Of a stretch of 23,173 bases of DNA, positions 13,821 to 22,910 are shown piece by piece (the stretch's first letter is position 1; every line of letters begins with the position of its first letter). The stretch is from NCBI GenBank assembly GCA_964562175.1, contig CAZLRV010000025.1:1-23173 (forward strand), read 5' to 3'. Made by a program: the position numbers and the translations under genes. The stretch is from CAZCJU01 sp964562175 (lineage in GTDB: Bacteria > Bacillota > Clostridia > Oscillospirales > CAG-272). The notes below the pieces were generated by a model. That model made no database searches. It was not told the DNA's origin and worked only from the letters and a program-made list of their open reading frames with translations.

Positions 13821-16520
13821 ATGAAACATTATTTAAAAGACGTAGGTGAGGTGCTTGAGCATACTCAGTCCTCCGAGGCAGGTCTTTCGGAAAAAGAGAG
13901 TGCTGAGCGTCTTGCAAAAAACGGAAAAAACAAGCTCATTGAGGCAAAAAAAGACTCGATAATAAAGAAATTTTTCAAGCAGCTTGCAGACCCGATGATA
14001 ATAATCCTCATTGTTGCCGCCGTTGTCAGCGCAGTTCTCGCCATAGCGGGCGGCGAGGACGGAGGCTTTACCGATGTTATTATAATATCGGCTGTTGTAA
14101 TAATAAACGCCGTACTCGGTGTTTATCAGGAATCAAAAGCGGAAAAAGCCATTGAAGCGCTTGCCGAAATGGCGGCTGCAACGAGCAAGGTAATACGAGA
14201 CGGTAAGCTGTGTGTCGTTAAAACCGAAGAGCTTGTAATAGGCGATATTATCGTACTTGAAGCCGGTGATGCCGTTGCTGCCGATGCTCGAATTATCGAA
14301 TGTGCCTCAATGAAGGTCGAGGAGGCTGCGCTTACGGGCGAAAGCGTACCGGTAAACAAAATATGTGATCCCGTATCGCCGAACGAAAAAGGCGATGTAC
14401 CTCTCGGTGACAGAAAAAACATGGTATACATGGGTTCAAGCGTCGTATACGGACGAGGCAAGGCGGTCGTGTGTGCGACCGGTATGGACACCGAAATGGG
14501 TAAGATTGCCGATGCGTTGGCAAAAGCGGAGGACGGTAAAACACCTCTTCAAATTAAACTCGGCGAGCTGTCAAAGGTATTGACATATCTCGTTATCGGA
14601 ATTTGCGTGTTCATATTCTTATTTACCATGCTGACGACAAAGGATTTCTTCACCTCAGGCTCAAAGAAGATACTTGATACTTTCATGGTTGCCGTATCGC
14701 TTGCCGTTGCCGCAATTCCCGAGGGACTTGCTACGGTAGTTACGATAGTTTTATCCATGGGTGTGACGAAGATGTCAAAAAGACAGGCGGTCATAAGACA
14801 GCTTACCGCTGTTGAAACACTCGGCTGTACGCAAATAATATGCTCGGATAAGACGGGAACACTGACGCAAAACAAGATGACGGTCGTAAAGAGCGACACG
14901 AAAAACGAGGAGCTTCTCGCAACTGCCATGGCTCTATGCTCCGACGCGGAAATAGATGAAAACGGATCTGTCAGCGGTGAGCCTACCGAGGCGGCACTTG
15001 TTGCATTCGCACACACGCTCGGTCTTGATAAAGGCGAGCTTAAGAAAAAAACGCCTCGTATAGGTGAAGCACCCTTTGACTCGATGCGAAAAATGATGTC
15101 AACGCTTCACAAGCTTGACGGCGGAGTTATACAATATACAAAAGGTGCGCCGGATGAAATACTAAAGGCGTGCGGAAAATATTTCGACGGTTCAAACGTC
15201 GTTGAAATGACAGACGAGTTGCGTGAGTCGATACTTGCATCAAACAAGGAAATGGCTGACAAAGCACTTCGTGTGCTTGGCTGTGCCTACAAGCTGTATC
15301 CTTCCCTTCCCGACGATGTAAATCCCGAGAAGATAGAAAACGACCTTATATTCATAGGTCTGTGCGGTATGATCGACCCCGTAAGACCCGAGGTCAAGGA
15401 CGCCATAGCGGAATGCCGTCAAGCCGGCATACGTCCGATAATGATAACGGGCGACCACATAAACACGGCGGTTGCAATAGCTAAGGAGCTTGGTATAATC
15501 ACGGACAGAAGTCAAGCGATAACCGGCTCGGATCTTAACGAGATATCCGACGAGGAATTTTCAGAGCTTGTCGAAAAGTATTCTGTTTATGCACGTGTTC
15601 AGCCCGAGCATAAGGTTAGAATTGTAAACGCATGGCGTGCAAAGGGACGTATCACCGCAATGACAGGTGACGGCGTAAACGACGCACCGAGTATAAAGAG
15701 TGCCGATATAGGTGTCGGTATGGGTATAACCGGTACGGACGTTACAAAAAATGTTGCCGATATGGTGCTTGCCGACGATAACTTTGCGACAATAGTATCT
15801 GCGGTTGAGGAAGGTCGCCGAATCTATGATAATATCAGAAAAGCAATACAGTTCTTGCTTTCCTCGAACCTTAGCGAGGTATTCTCGATATTCACCGCCA
15901 CGCTAATGGGCTTTACACTGCTCAAGCCCGTGCATCTTTTGTGGATAAACCTCATAACAGACTGCTTCCCTGCCCTTGCGCTCGGTACGGAAAAAGCCGA
16001 GGGCGATATAATGAAACGCGAACCGAGAGACCCCAAGGCGGGAATATTTGCCGACGGAATGGCTGTAAATGTACTTTATCAAGGCATAATGGTTACGCTT
16101 CTGACACTTGCGGCATTTATGATAGGCTTTGTTATGGAGATGAATGGTGACGTCAATGCTGGCAATTTCCTCACACTATTAAGAGATGAAACGGAAGCTG
16201 CAATGCACGCAAAGGATTTCGGTATGACAATGGCGTTTTTGACAATGAGCATGGCGGAAATATTCCACTCATTTAATATGAGATCGATAAAAGGCTCAAT
16301 CTTTAAAATGAAGTCGCATAACAAGCTTCTGTACGGCGCAATGTTATTCTCGCTTGTCCTCACCACCTGCGTTATAGAAATCCCCTTTATGGCAAATGCG
16401 TTTTCGTTCAAAGAGCTTGACATCAAAGAATACTTGATATCGCTCGCACTCGCAATTCTCGTAATTCCCATCGTCGAAGTGGTTAAGCTGATACAAAGAA
16501 AGACCTGTAAAAAGAAATAA
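13821..16520 (+). CDS. P-type (P2A) cation-transporting ATPase, probable Mn2+/Ca2+ exporter
   Basis: The 899-residue integral membrane pump couples ATP hydrolysis to cation export. Motifs in order are an N-terminal cation-ATPase domain (KHYLKDVGEVLEHT), the actuator LTGES, M4 AAIPEGL, the phosphorylation site SDKTGTLT (Asp343), KGAPDEIL in the nucleotide domain, MITGDH and the hinge TGDGVNDAPSIKSADIG. M5 has SSNLSEV and M6 has NLITD, and an M8 Glu (SMAEIFHSFN) is present. Both SERCA-type Ca2+ sites therefore look intact by eye, whereas PMR1-type Mn2+ pumps lack one. The upstream Mn2+ riboswitch argues that manganese is the physiological signal and probably a substrate. GGAG (13811-13814) lies 6 nt before the ATG. 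Confidence 0.95.
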   Translation: MKHYLKDVGEVLEHTQSSEAGLSEKESAERLAKNGKNKLIEAKKDSIIKKFFKQLADPMIIILIVAAVVSAVLAIAGGEDGGFTDVIIISAVVIINAVLGVYQESKAEKAIEALAEMAAATSKVIRDGKLCVVKTEELVIGDIIVLEAGDAVAADARIIECASMKVEEAALTGESVPVNKICDPVSPNEKGDVPLGDRKNMVYMGSSVVYGRGKAVVCATGMDTEMGKIADALAKAEDGKTPLQIKLGELSKVLTYLVIGICVFIFLFTMLTTKDFFTSGSKKILDTFMVAVSLAVAAIPEGLATVVTIVLSMGVTKMSKRQAVIRQLTAVETLGCTQIICSDKTGTLTQNKMTVVKSDTKNEELLATAMALCSDAEIDENGSVSGEPTEAALVAFAHTLGLDKGELKKKTPRIGEAPFDSMRKMMSTLHKLDGGVIQYTKGAPDEILKACGKYFDGSNVVEMTDELRESILASNKEMADKALRVLGCAYKLYPSLPDDVNPEKIENDLIFIGLCGMIDPVRPEVKDAIAECRQAGIRPIMITGDHINTAVAIAKELGIITDRSQAITGSDLNEISDEEFSELVEKYSVYARVQPEHKVRIVNAWRAKGRITAMTGDGVNDAPSIKSADIGVGMGITGTDVTKNVADMVLADDNFATIVSAVEEGRRIYDNIRKAIQFLLSSNLSEVFSIFTATLMGFTLLKPVHLLWINLITDCFPALALGTEKAEGDIMKREPRDPKAGIFADGMAVNVLYQGIMVTLLTLAAFMIGFVMEMNGDVNAGNFLTLLRDETEAAMHAKDFGMTMAFLTMSMAEIFHSFNMRSIKGSIFKMKSHNKLLYGAMLFSLVLTTCVIEIPFMANAFSFKELDIKEYLISLALAILVIPIVEVVKLIQRKTCKKK

Positions 16521-16546
16521 TCAAAGTTTAATAATGCATAATATCG

Positions 16547-16578
16547 TACGCACTCGTTTTAACGGGTGCGTATTTTTT
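16547..16578 (+). terminator. Intrinsic terminator of the ATPase gene
   Basis: A 10-bp stem TACGCACTCG/CGGGTGCGTA with a 6-nt loop is followed by six T residues, 26 bp after the ATPase stop. Confidence 0.9.
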
Positions 16579-16609
16579 CCGAAAGATTCCATATCGGAAT
16601 TTTCTGCAA

Positions 16610-16639
16610 TGAATTTATGTCACATATTCGGGTATGATA
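16610..16639 (+). promoter_or_regulatory. Possible SigG-like promoter of spoIVB (weak)
   Basis: TGAATT (16610-16615), 17 bp and TATGATA (16633-16639) loosely resemble a forespore SigG site (TGAATA / CATACTA), as expected for spoIVB. The -10 matches at only four of seven positions, and no good SigA promoter is seen in the gap. Confidence 0.25.
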
Positions 16640-16681
16640 ATTCTCGGATGATGAAAATTACAAAACGAGAAAGTAGTTTAT

Positions 16682-17854
16682 ATGAATAATAATATTAAAA
16701 AGCGTTCATACTCGATATTTTGGTCGCTCGGTGTTATATTTTCACTGCTTCTTGCATGCATAACAGCAGCCGATGTGGAGATGTCAGACAGCGTTTCTGT
16801 CTTTGCAGGTGAGCAGTTAAAAGCACCCGCATATGCAACCATAGATGAAAAAGAAATTTGCTCTTTGCAGGGCTTAAGCAAAAATTCCGCACGCATAAGC
16901 GTGCTTGGTGTCGGCTTTAAAGATATATCGGTAGATCGCTTCGACGATATAAGACTGATACCCGGCGGCGATGCAATCGGTTTTAAGTTGAATACAGACG
17001 GCGTGATAGTCGTGGGGATCGGAAATACGGATGACGGTAAAAGCCCATGCGGTAATATCGGATTGAAAGTCGGCGATGTTATAACCTCATTCAACGGAAC
17101 GCCTGTACGCTCTGCCGCAGAGCTTGACAAAGCCTTGACCGAATTTTCGGGGCAGAATGCGGAAATTATTTATAATGGCTCAAACGGAGAAAAAAAGAGC
17201 CTTGTCACACCGTATAAAAACAAGGACGGTGAGTACAAGCTCGGTATATGGGTACGCGATACAATGGCGGGAATCGGTACGCTTACCTATATTGAACCCG
17301 AAAACGGTGTGTTCGGCTCACTCGGTCACGGTATATGCGACCCCGAAACAGGGCGACTTATACCTTGTAGAGACGGAGAGTCGTTCGGCATCGCAATAAA
17401 CGGCGCAACAAAAGGCGCGGAGGGCAAACCGGGCGAACTTCGAGGCTTCTTCTTACCCAAAAAAACAGGCGAGATATGCAAAAATACCGAATGCGGTGTT
17501 TTCGGCAGATATAATGACATTCCATCCGACCGTAGATCCCTGCCGATAGGACTTAAAAAAGACGTAAAATGCGCTGATGCTGAAATAATCTGTACAACCG
17601 AAGACGGTATCCGAGTGACATATCAAATCGAAATTCAAAAGGTGATATCCGGAAACGCTCCGACAAAGAATATGCTGATAAGAATAAAAGACGAAAAGCT
17701 CCTCGCACAAACAGGCGGAATAGTTCAAGGCATGAGCGGATCACCGATAATACAAAACGGACGAATCATCGGCGCAGTGACACACGTGATGATAAATGAC
17801 CCTACAAGAGGCTACGGAATATTTATCGAAAATATGCTTAAAGCTTCAACGTGA
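16682..17854 (+). CDS. spoIVB: SpoIVB serine peptidase (S55 family)
   Basis: SpoIVB is made in the forespore and secreted into the intermembrane space, where it triggers SpoIVFB-dependent activation of pro-SigK. The 390-residue product has an N-terminal membrane/signal segment (about 10-30) and a PDZ domain (about 100-190, GLKVGDVITSFNGTPV). The S55 peptidase domain has His216 in FGSLGHGI, Asp337 in RIKDEKLL and Ser352 in GIVQGMSGSPI. The 15-residue Asp-Ser spacing equals that of the Bacillus subtilis enzyme. The triad is intact, so the protein should be active and the host a spore former. The SD is weak. A 22-bp hairpin array starts 34 bp past the stop. Confidence 0.96.
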   Translation: MNNNIKKRSYSIFWSLGVIFSLLLACITAADVEMSDSVSVFAGEQLKAPAYATIDEKEICSLQGLSKNSARISVLGVGFKDISVDRFDDIRLIPGGDAIGFKLNTDGVIVVGIGNTDDGKSPCGNIGLKVGDVITSFNGTPVRSAAELDKALTEFSGQNAEIIYNGSNGEKKSLVTPYKNKDGEYKLGIWVRDTMAGIGTLTYIEPENGVFGSLGHGICDPETGRLIPCRDGESFGIAINGATKGAEGKPGELRGFFLPKKTGEICKNTECGVFGRYNDIPSDRRSLPIGLKKDVKCADAEIICTTEDGIRVTYQIEIQKVISGNAPTKNMLIRIKDEKLLAQTGGIVQGMSGSPIIQNGRIIGAVTHVMINDPTRGYGIFIENMLKAST

Positions 17855-17887
17855 TGTATCGCAAAGCTCTTTCCCACCGCACATCAT

Positions 17888-17953
17888 CACGCGTCAGCGT
17901 GTATGTCATCACGCGCAAGCGTGCATATCATCACGCACAAGCGTGTATATCAT
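17888..17953 (+). repeat. Array of three 22-bp hairpin repeats downstream of spoIVB
   Basis: Units start at 17888, 17910 and 17932. Each has a CACGC/GCGTG stem with loop GTCA, GCAA or ACAA and a linker close to YATATCAT. They are the same unit as at 40-193 but on the plus strand, so the orientation relative to the upstream gene is the same. Confidence 0.9.
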
Positions 17954-18022
17954 CACTCCCTCGGCGGTCGGTAGGATATGACGGAGGAAGCCTTGGCGAG
18001 TGATAGCATTACGAAAGAGCAA

Positions 18023-18057
18023 AAAAGCCTTTCCCGTTGAAATGGGGGAGGCTTTTT
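18023..18057. terminator. Bidirectional intrinsic terminator between spoIVB and the ttcA-like gene
   Basis: AAAAGCCTTTCCC (18023-18035) pairs with GGGGGAGGCTTTT (18044-18056) over 13 bp. A T run lies on the right and an A run on the left, so both convergent genes can use it. Confidence 0.88.
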
Positions 18058-18069
18058 GAGAATTCTCGA

Positions 18070-18903
18070 TTATTCTTTATTATAATTGTCAAGGAAGCTT
18101 GTGATCTTTCCATTATCTTTATAGCCTATTATTGTTTGCAGATTTACGTGATGTGTGGATCTGAATATATTGTCCTTGACCTGTGGAAAATCACGTTCAA
18201 GCTCGGTGAGCATATTCTTGACTTCAAGGCGTTTTGATGTCTGCGAGCGGTCGAGTTCGCTTTGTGTTTGCTCCGTAAATCTGCAAGCGCAGCGTAAAAA
18301 CGACAAGCCGTTATAGTTCGCCCATGCGATTATATCATTTTCACGCACGCAATACATAGGGCGGATAAGCTCCATGCCTTCAAAATTTGTCGAATGCAGC
18401 TTTGGCATCATAGTTTGATACTGACCGCCGTAGAGCATACCCATAAGTACCGTTTCGACAACGTCGTCGTTATGGTGACCGAGTGCTATTTTATTGCACC
18501 CGAGCTGTTTTGCAAATGAATATAAATATCCTCGCCGCATTCTCGCACAAAGATAGCACGGCGATTTTTCTATCTTTTCCACCGATGCGAAAATATCGGA
18601 TGTGAATATTTTTATATCAAGCTCAAGCAGCTCGGCGTTATCCTTAATTCTTTGCAGATTTTGCGGTGAATAGCCGGGGTCCATTACGATAAATTCAAGC
18701 TCAAACGGCACTTCGCTGTATCTTTGCAAATGCCGCATGAGCATTGCCAAGAGCATCGAATCCTTGCCGCCCGATATACATACGGCGATCCTGTCGCCGT
18801 GCGATATCATTTCATACTCCCGCACGCCCATTATGAATTTGTTCCATATGGGCTTGCGGAATCTTTTCATTATGCTTTTCTCTATATCAAGACGCTCGGG
18901 CAT
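18070..18903 (-). CDS. TtcA-like tRNA 2-thiocytidine synthetase (PP-loop ATPase)
   Basis: The 277-residue protein is a PP-loop ATPase of the TtcA/TilS superfamily that adenylates and thiolates tRNA. The PP-loop SGGKDS is at residues 44-49. CYLC (Cys116, Cys119) precedes the RMRRG motif, and IALGHHNDDVVET follows. A second cysteine pair reads CAC (205, 207) where E. coli TtcA has CxxC. TtcA makes 2-thiocytidine-32 in tRNA using a [4Fe-4S] cluster. I chose the ATG at 18903 because it shares one base with the ileS stop (TGATG), indicating translational coupling. A longer in-frame start at 18954 would lie deep inside ileS. Exact tRNA target is uncertain. Confidence 0.88.
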   Translation of the reverse strand: MPERLDIEKSIMKRFRKPIWNKFIMGVREYEMISHGDRIAVCISGGKDSMLLAMLMRHLQRYSEVPFELEFIVMDPGYSPQNLQRIKDNAELLELDIKIFTSDIFASVEKIEKSPCYLCARMRRGYLYSFAKQLGCNKIALGHHNDDVVETVLMGMLYGGQYQTMMPKLHSTNFEGMELIRPMYCVRENDIIAWANYNGLSFLRCACRFTEQTQSELDRSQTSKRLEVKNMLTELERDFPQVKDNIFRSTHHVNLQTIIGYKDNGKITSFLDNYNKE

Positions 18904-21900
18904 CAGCTGTTTTTGCTCACTCCGAATACAACTTTTTCGCCGTTTATATTCCACTCCGTCGTATAATCGCCTCCGTCGATAAACTCAAAGCGATCCGTCA
19001 GCGTATCACCTGCTATTTTATCCTCGTTGTTCTTTATTATGTCGGCTATTTTCTCGTTTCCGCTCACGTAAACGACTATTCTGTCCATGACCTCGAAGCC
19101 CGCATTTTTTCTCATCGTTTGCAGCTTTGAGATAACTTCACGCACAAAGCCCTCTTCGATAAGCTCATCGGTGAGCCGTGTATCTATAACGACCGTTACG
19201 CCGTAATCGGAATTTGTCTCGTAGCCTTCTACCTTGGCACTCTCTATCAAAAGATCGTCCTTTTCAAGCTCATACTCTCCGCCCGAGAGCGTTACCTTGA
19301 GATGACCCGTCTTGTTTATCTCGTCCATTGCGGCGTGCCCGTCTATCTGTGCAAGCAGTTGCTTCAGCTCGCCTATCTGCTTACCGAGCTTGCGTCCGAG
19401 TGTTTTAAGCTGGGGCTTGAAGGAGAAATTCGTAAATGCACCGAGATCGGATACAAATTCAACCTTCTTTACGTTCATCTCATCCTTGATTATGTCGGTA
19501 TAATAAGCATCAAGCGTTTTTGGAGCGTTTATGTACATTGATGAAAGCGGCTGGCGGTTCTTTATAACGGCGTTATTACGGCAGGCTCTGCCAAGCACGA
19601 CTATGTCGACAGCCTCGTCCATCGTCTCCTCAAGCTCTTTGTCGACAAGCTCTTCCCTACACTGCGGGAAGTCGCAAAGATGTACCGATTCGGGAGCGCT
19701 CTTATCGTTCGATGCAACGAGATTGAGATAAATCTGCTCCGACATAAACGGTATCATGGGTGCGGAAAGCTTTGCAAACGTCACAAGACAAGTATACAGC
19801 GTCATATAAGCGTTTATCTTATCCTCGCTCAACTCCTTGCCCCAGAATCTTTCTCTGCTGCGGCGAACATACCAATTGGAGAGCTGATCGACAAAGCCCT
19901 GCAATGCTCTTGCACATTCCGTTATCTTATACGAGCCGAGAAGCTCATCTACCGTTTTAATAAGCGAATTGAGCTTTGACAAAGCCCATCTGTCCATAAC
20001 GCCGAGCCGGGAAACATCGAGCGTATGCTCGCTTGCATTGAAATTGTCGATATTTGCATAAAGCACAAAGAACGCATACGTATTCCAAAGTGTGCCCATG
20101 AATTTGCGTTGACCCTCAACGACCGCCGCTTTATAGAAGCGGTTGGGCAACCAAGGTGCGCTGTTTGAATAGAAATACCAACGTATCGCATCCGCACCGT
20201 ATTCCTTAAGTGCCTCAAACGGGTCTACCGCATTACCCTTCGATTTTGACATCTTCTGTCCGTTCTCGTCCTGAACGTGTCCGAGAACGATGACATTCTT
20301 ATAGGGTGCTTTATCGAACAGAAGCGTAGACTCAGCAAGCAGTGAGTAGAACCAGCCTCTCGTTTGGTCTACAGCCTCGGATATGAAGTCTGCGGGGAAA
20401 TTCTTTTCAAAGGTCTCTTTGTTCTCAAAGGGATAGTGCCATTGAGCAAATGGCATCGCACCGCTGTCATACCAGCAGTCGATTACCTCTTTTACTCTGT
20501 GCATCTCACCGCCGCACTTCTCGCATTTTATCGTTACCTCGTCGATATAGGGGCGGTGAAGCTCGATATTCTCGGGGCAGTTTTCGGACATTGAAGCAAG
20601 CTCCTCGATACTGCCTATTGCATGACGGTGACCGCATGAGCATTCCCAAATATTAAGCGGTGTACCCCAATATCTATCACGTGAAACGCCCCAATCCTGT
20701 ACGTTCTTTATCCACTCGCCGAAGCGTCCGGTGCCTATTGATTCGGGTATCCAATTGACAGTCTCGTTGTTTGCGATAAGTCTGTCGCGAACAGCTGTCA
20801 TCTTTATAAACCAAGAGTTTCTAGCATAGTAAATAAGCGGCGTGTCACATCTCCAACAAAACGGATATGAATGCTCAAATTGAAGAGTCTTGTACAGCTT
20901 TCCGCTTACCTTAAGCTCATACAAAACATCGCAGTCGGCATCCTTACAGAATTTACCCTCCCACGGCGTTTCCTTAGTCATCTGACCCCTTGCATCGACA
21001 AGCTGAACAAAGGGCAGATCATAACGGCGACCGACCTGCGAGTCATCCTCACCGAATGCCGGCGCAATGTGAACGATACCGGTACCGTCCGTCAGCGTTA
21101 CGTAGTCGGCGCAGGTAACGTAATAACACTTCTTATCGGGCTTTGCATAATCGAAAAGCGGCTCGTATTCTTTATATTCAAGCTCTGAGCCTTTGTATGC
21201 TTCGACCGTTTCGCACTCACCTACAACTCCCTCGACAAGCGCCTCGGCAAGTATGTAATATTCGTCCTCGACTTTTACCTTAACATATGTTTCTTTTGCG
21301 TTTACGCAAAGAGCAACGTTTGACGGCAGTGTCCAAGGCGTTGTCGTCCAAGCCAAGAAATATACATTTTCCTCGCCCTTGAGCTTGAATTTCGCAATAA
21401 CCGACTTTTCTTTAACGTCCTTGTAGCCCTGTGCCACTTCGTGAGAGGAAAGAGGTGTTCCGCAACGAGGACAGTAAGGAACTATCTTAAAGCCCTTGTA
21501 AAGCAAGCCCTCGTCGAATATCTTTTTTAGCGACCACCATTCCGACTCAATATACTTGTTGTCGTATGTGATATAAGGATCGTCCATGTCTGCCCAAAAG
21601 CCGACCGTTGAGGAAAAATCCTCCCACATTCCCTTATATTTCCATACACTTTCCTTGCATTTCTTTATAAAAGGTTCGAGCCCGTATTGCTCGACTTGCT
21701 CCTTGCCCTCAAGTCCGAGAAGCTTCTCTACCTCAAGCTCAACCGGCAGACCGTGCGTATCCCAACCCGCCTTACGAAGCACATGGTAACCTTTCATCGT
21801 CCTGTATCGGGGTATCATGTCCTTGATAACTCTCGTCAAAACGTGTCCTATATGCGGCTTTCCGTTCGCCGTGGGCGGACCGTCGTAAAACGTGAAATTC

Positions 21901-22016
21901 TCGCCGTCGGCACGGAGATCAATACTCTTTTGAAAGATGTCGTTATCCTTCCAAAATTTTTCTATTTCCTTTTCACCGGCTACAAAGTTTAAGTCTGTAG
22001 ATACTTTCTTATACAT
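18903..22016 (-). CDS. ileS: Isoleucyl-tRNA synthetase, type 2-like
   Basis: The 1037-residue class I synthetase charges tRNA-Ile. HIGH is at residues 55-58 (GKPHIGHVLTRVIKD) and KMSKS at about 588-592 (GQKMSKSKGNAVDPF). Editing-domain sequence is present (LAWTTTPWTLPSN). Four Cys-x-x-Cys or Cys-x-Cys pairs lie in the middle. Length and the GWDTHGLPVELEVEKLLG and LKTLGRKLGK segments fit type 2 IleRS rather than the ~920-residue type 1 of B. subtilis. Type 2 enzymes are generally less sensitive to mupirocin (family knowledge). GGAG stands 7 nt before the ATG. The leader is short and no T-box is visible. The ttcA-like gene is coupled at its 3' end. Confidence 0.97.
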   Translation of the reverse strand: MYKKVSTDLNFVAGEKEIEKFWKDNDIFQKSIDLRADGENFTFYDGPPTANGKPHIGHVLTRVIKDMIPRYRTMKGYHVLRKAGWDTHGLPVELEVEKLLGLEGKEQVEQYGLEPFIKKCKESVWKYKGMWEDFSSTVGFWADMDDPYITYDNKYIESEWWSLKKIFDEGLLYKGFKIVPYCPRCGTPLSSHEVAQGYKDVKEKSVIAKFKLKGEENVYFLAWTTTPWTLPSNVALCVNAKETYVKVKVEDEYYILAEALVEGVVGECETVEAYKGSELEYKEYEPLFDYAKPDKKCYYVTCADYVTLTDGTGIVHIAPAFGEDDSQVGRRYDLPFVQLVDARGQMTKETPWEGKFCKDADCDVLYELKVSGKLYKTLQFEHSYPFCWRCDTPLIYYARNSWFIKMTAVRDRLIANNETVNWIPESIGTGRFGEWIKNVQDWGVSRDRYWGTPLNIWECSCGHRHAIGSIEELASMSENCPENIELHRPYIDEVTIKCEKCGGEMHRVKEVIDCWYDSGAMPFAQWHYPFENKETFEKNFPADFISEAVDQTRGWFYSLLAESTLLFDKAPYKNVIVLGHVQDENGQKMSKSKGNAVDPFEALKEYGADAIRWYFYSNSAPWLPNRFYKAAVVEGQRKFMGTLWNTYAFFVLYANIDNFNASEHTLDVSRLGVMDRWALSKLNSLIKTVDELLGSYKITECARALQGFVDQLSNWYVRRSRERFWGKELSEDKINAYMTLYTCLVTFAKLSAPMIPFMSEQIYLNLVASNDKSAPESVHLCDFPQCREELVDKELEETMDEAVDIVVLGRACRNNAVIKNRQPLSSMYINAPKTLDAYYTDIIKDEMNVKKVEFVSDLGAFTNFSFKPQLKTLGRKLGKQIGELKQLLAQIDGHAAMDEINKTGHLKVTLSGGEYELEKDDLLIESAKVEGYETNSDYGVTVVIDTRLTDELIEEGFVREVISKLQTMRKNAGFEVMDRIVVYVSGNEKIADIIKNNEDKIAGDTLTDRFEFIDGGDYTTEWNINGEKVVFGVSKNS

Positions 22017-22069
22017 TTTTAACTCCGTTAAAATTCATTTCGGCAGGCATAAATAAGCCTATTTTATAT

Positions 22070-22098
22070 ATTCTATCATATTTTTACGATAAAATCAA
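22070..22098 (-). promoter_or_regulatory. SigA-type promoter of ileS
   Basis: On the minus strand TTGATT (22093-22098), a 17-bp spacer and TAGAAT (22070-22075) give a leader of only about 45 nt, too short for a T-box riboswitch. Confidence 0.75.
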
Positions 22099-22110
22099 TA
22101 GCGAAACCGA

Positions 22111-22758
22111 TTATTTTTCATTTTTTATCACTTTTATTTGCTTTTCATCCTCGCATATGACAAGAAGCAGACCCTTTTTCACACTTACGGTGGCACGCTT
22201 GCCTATAAATTCATTGCTCACACCGAGCGGAAAGCTGTAATCGAGTCGTGCATCGCTTATGGTATAGTCAAGACCGCTTTCGCATACCCCCTCGCATAAC
22301 GGCGAGTAAGAAAATACCGATATCTTGCCCCTGCTTGTTTCATCAAAGCTAATGGAAGAATTATTTAATATTGTCAGATATTGCCTTCCTCGTATCTCAC
22401 CCTCACAGCCGCGCGATACTATGTATGCAAGTGTCTGCACACTCGCTATGGTGTGGTCGAGCCGACCACCGATAACACCGTACAAAACGAAGCTGCGATA
22501 GCCGCGTTCGATTCCGTGCTTGACACATAAAATCGTGTCTATATCGTCCTTGCGAACTTCAAATTTTTTGATCTCAACGTCTATCGGCTTGCATTTCAGC
22601 GAATCGAGATCGCCTATCAGAATATCGGGCTTGTAGCCCGCTTCTGTCAAAATGTCGTATCCGCCGTCGGCGGCAATCAACAGATCGTCCTCTCCGATAA
22701 CAAGACCGTCAAGCTCACTACACTGTGCGACAGAGCCGCATATAATGCATTTTTTCAT
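22111..22758 (-). CDS. thiN: Thiamine pyrophosphokinase
   Basis: The 215-residue enzyme transfers pyrophosphate from ATP to thiamine, making the cofactor thiamine diphosphate from salvaged vitamin. Family motifs are LLIAADGGYDIL, DILIGDLDSLK (the catalytic acidic patch), RKDDIDTILCV and GGRLDHTIASVQTLAY. The C-terminal beta domain ends SNEFIGKRATVSVKKGLLLVI. It has its own promoter at 22786-22814 and a G-rich ribosome binding site. No TPP riboswitch is visible. It is divergent from the small-protein gene on the right. Confidence 0.95.
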   Translation of the reverse strand: MKKCIICGSVAQCSELDGLVIGEDDLLIAADGGYDILTEAGYKPDILIGDLDSLKCKPIDVEIKKFEVRKDDIDTILCVKHGIERGYRSFVLYGVIGGRLDHTIASVQTLAYIVSRGCEGEIRGRQYLTILNNSSISFDETSRGKISVFSYSPLCEGVCESGLDYTISDARLDYSFPLGVSNEFIGKRATVSVKKGLLLVICEDEKQIKVIKNEK

Positions 22759-22785
22759 ATAAGCCCCCTGTAAATCAACAGCTTA

Positions 22786-22814
22786 ATAATATATTTTATC
22801 GGTCAAAAAATCAA
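22786..22814 (-). promoter_or_regulatory. SigA-type promoter of thiN
   Basis: On the minus strand TTGATT (22809-22814), a 17-bp spacer and TATTAT (22786-22791) lie about 28 bp ahead of the ATG. Confidence 0.7.
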
Positions 22815-22910
22815 GATGTGTAACAATAATTTTACTAAAATATAACATATTGTTCCATAGTATGTATGCGGACACAACTGCAAACAATAATAAAAAATCA
22901 GGAGGTCAAA

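Noticed and set aside
16891..16910. CACGCATAAGCGTG inside spoIVB as another hairpin-repeat copy
   Set aside because: It is a single occurrence in well-conserved coding sequence with no tandem unit, most likely coincidental.
22017..22110. T-box leader for ileS
   Set aside because: Only about 45 nt separate the predicted start site from the ATG, and no T-box sequence or antiterminator is visible.
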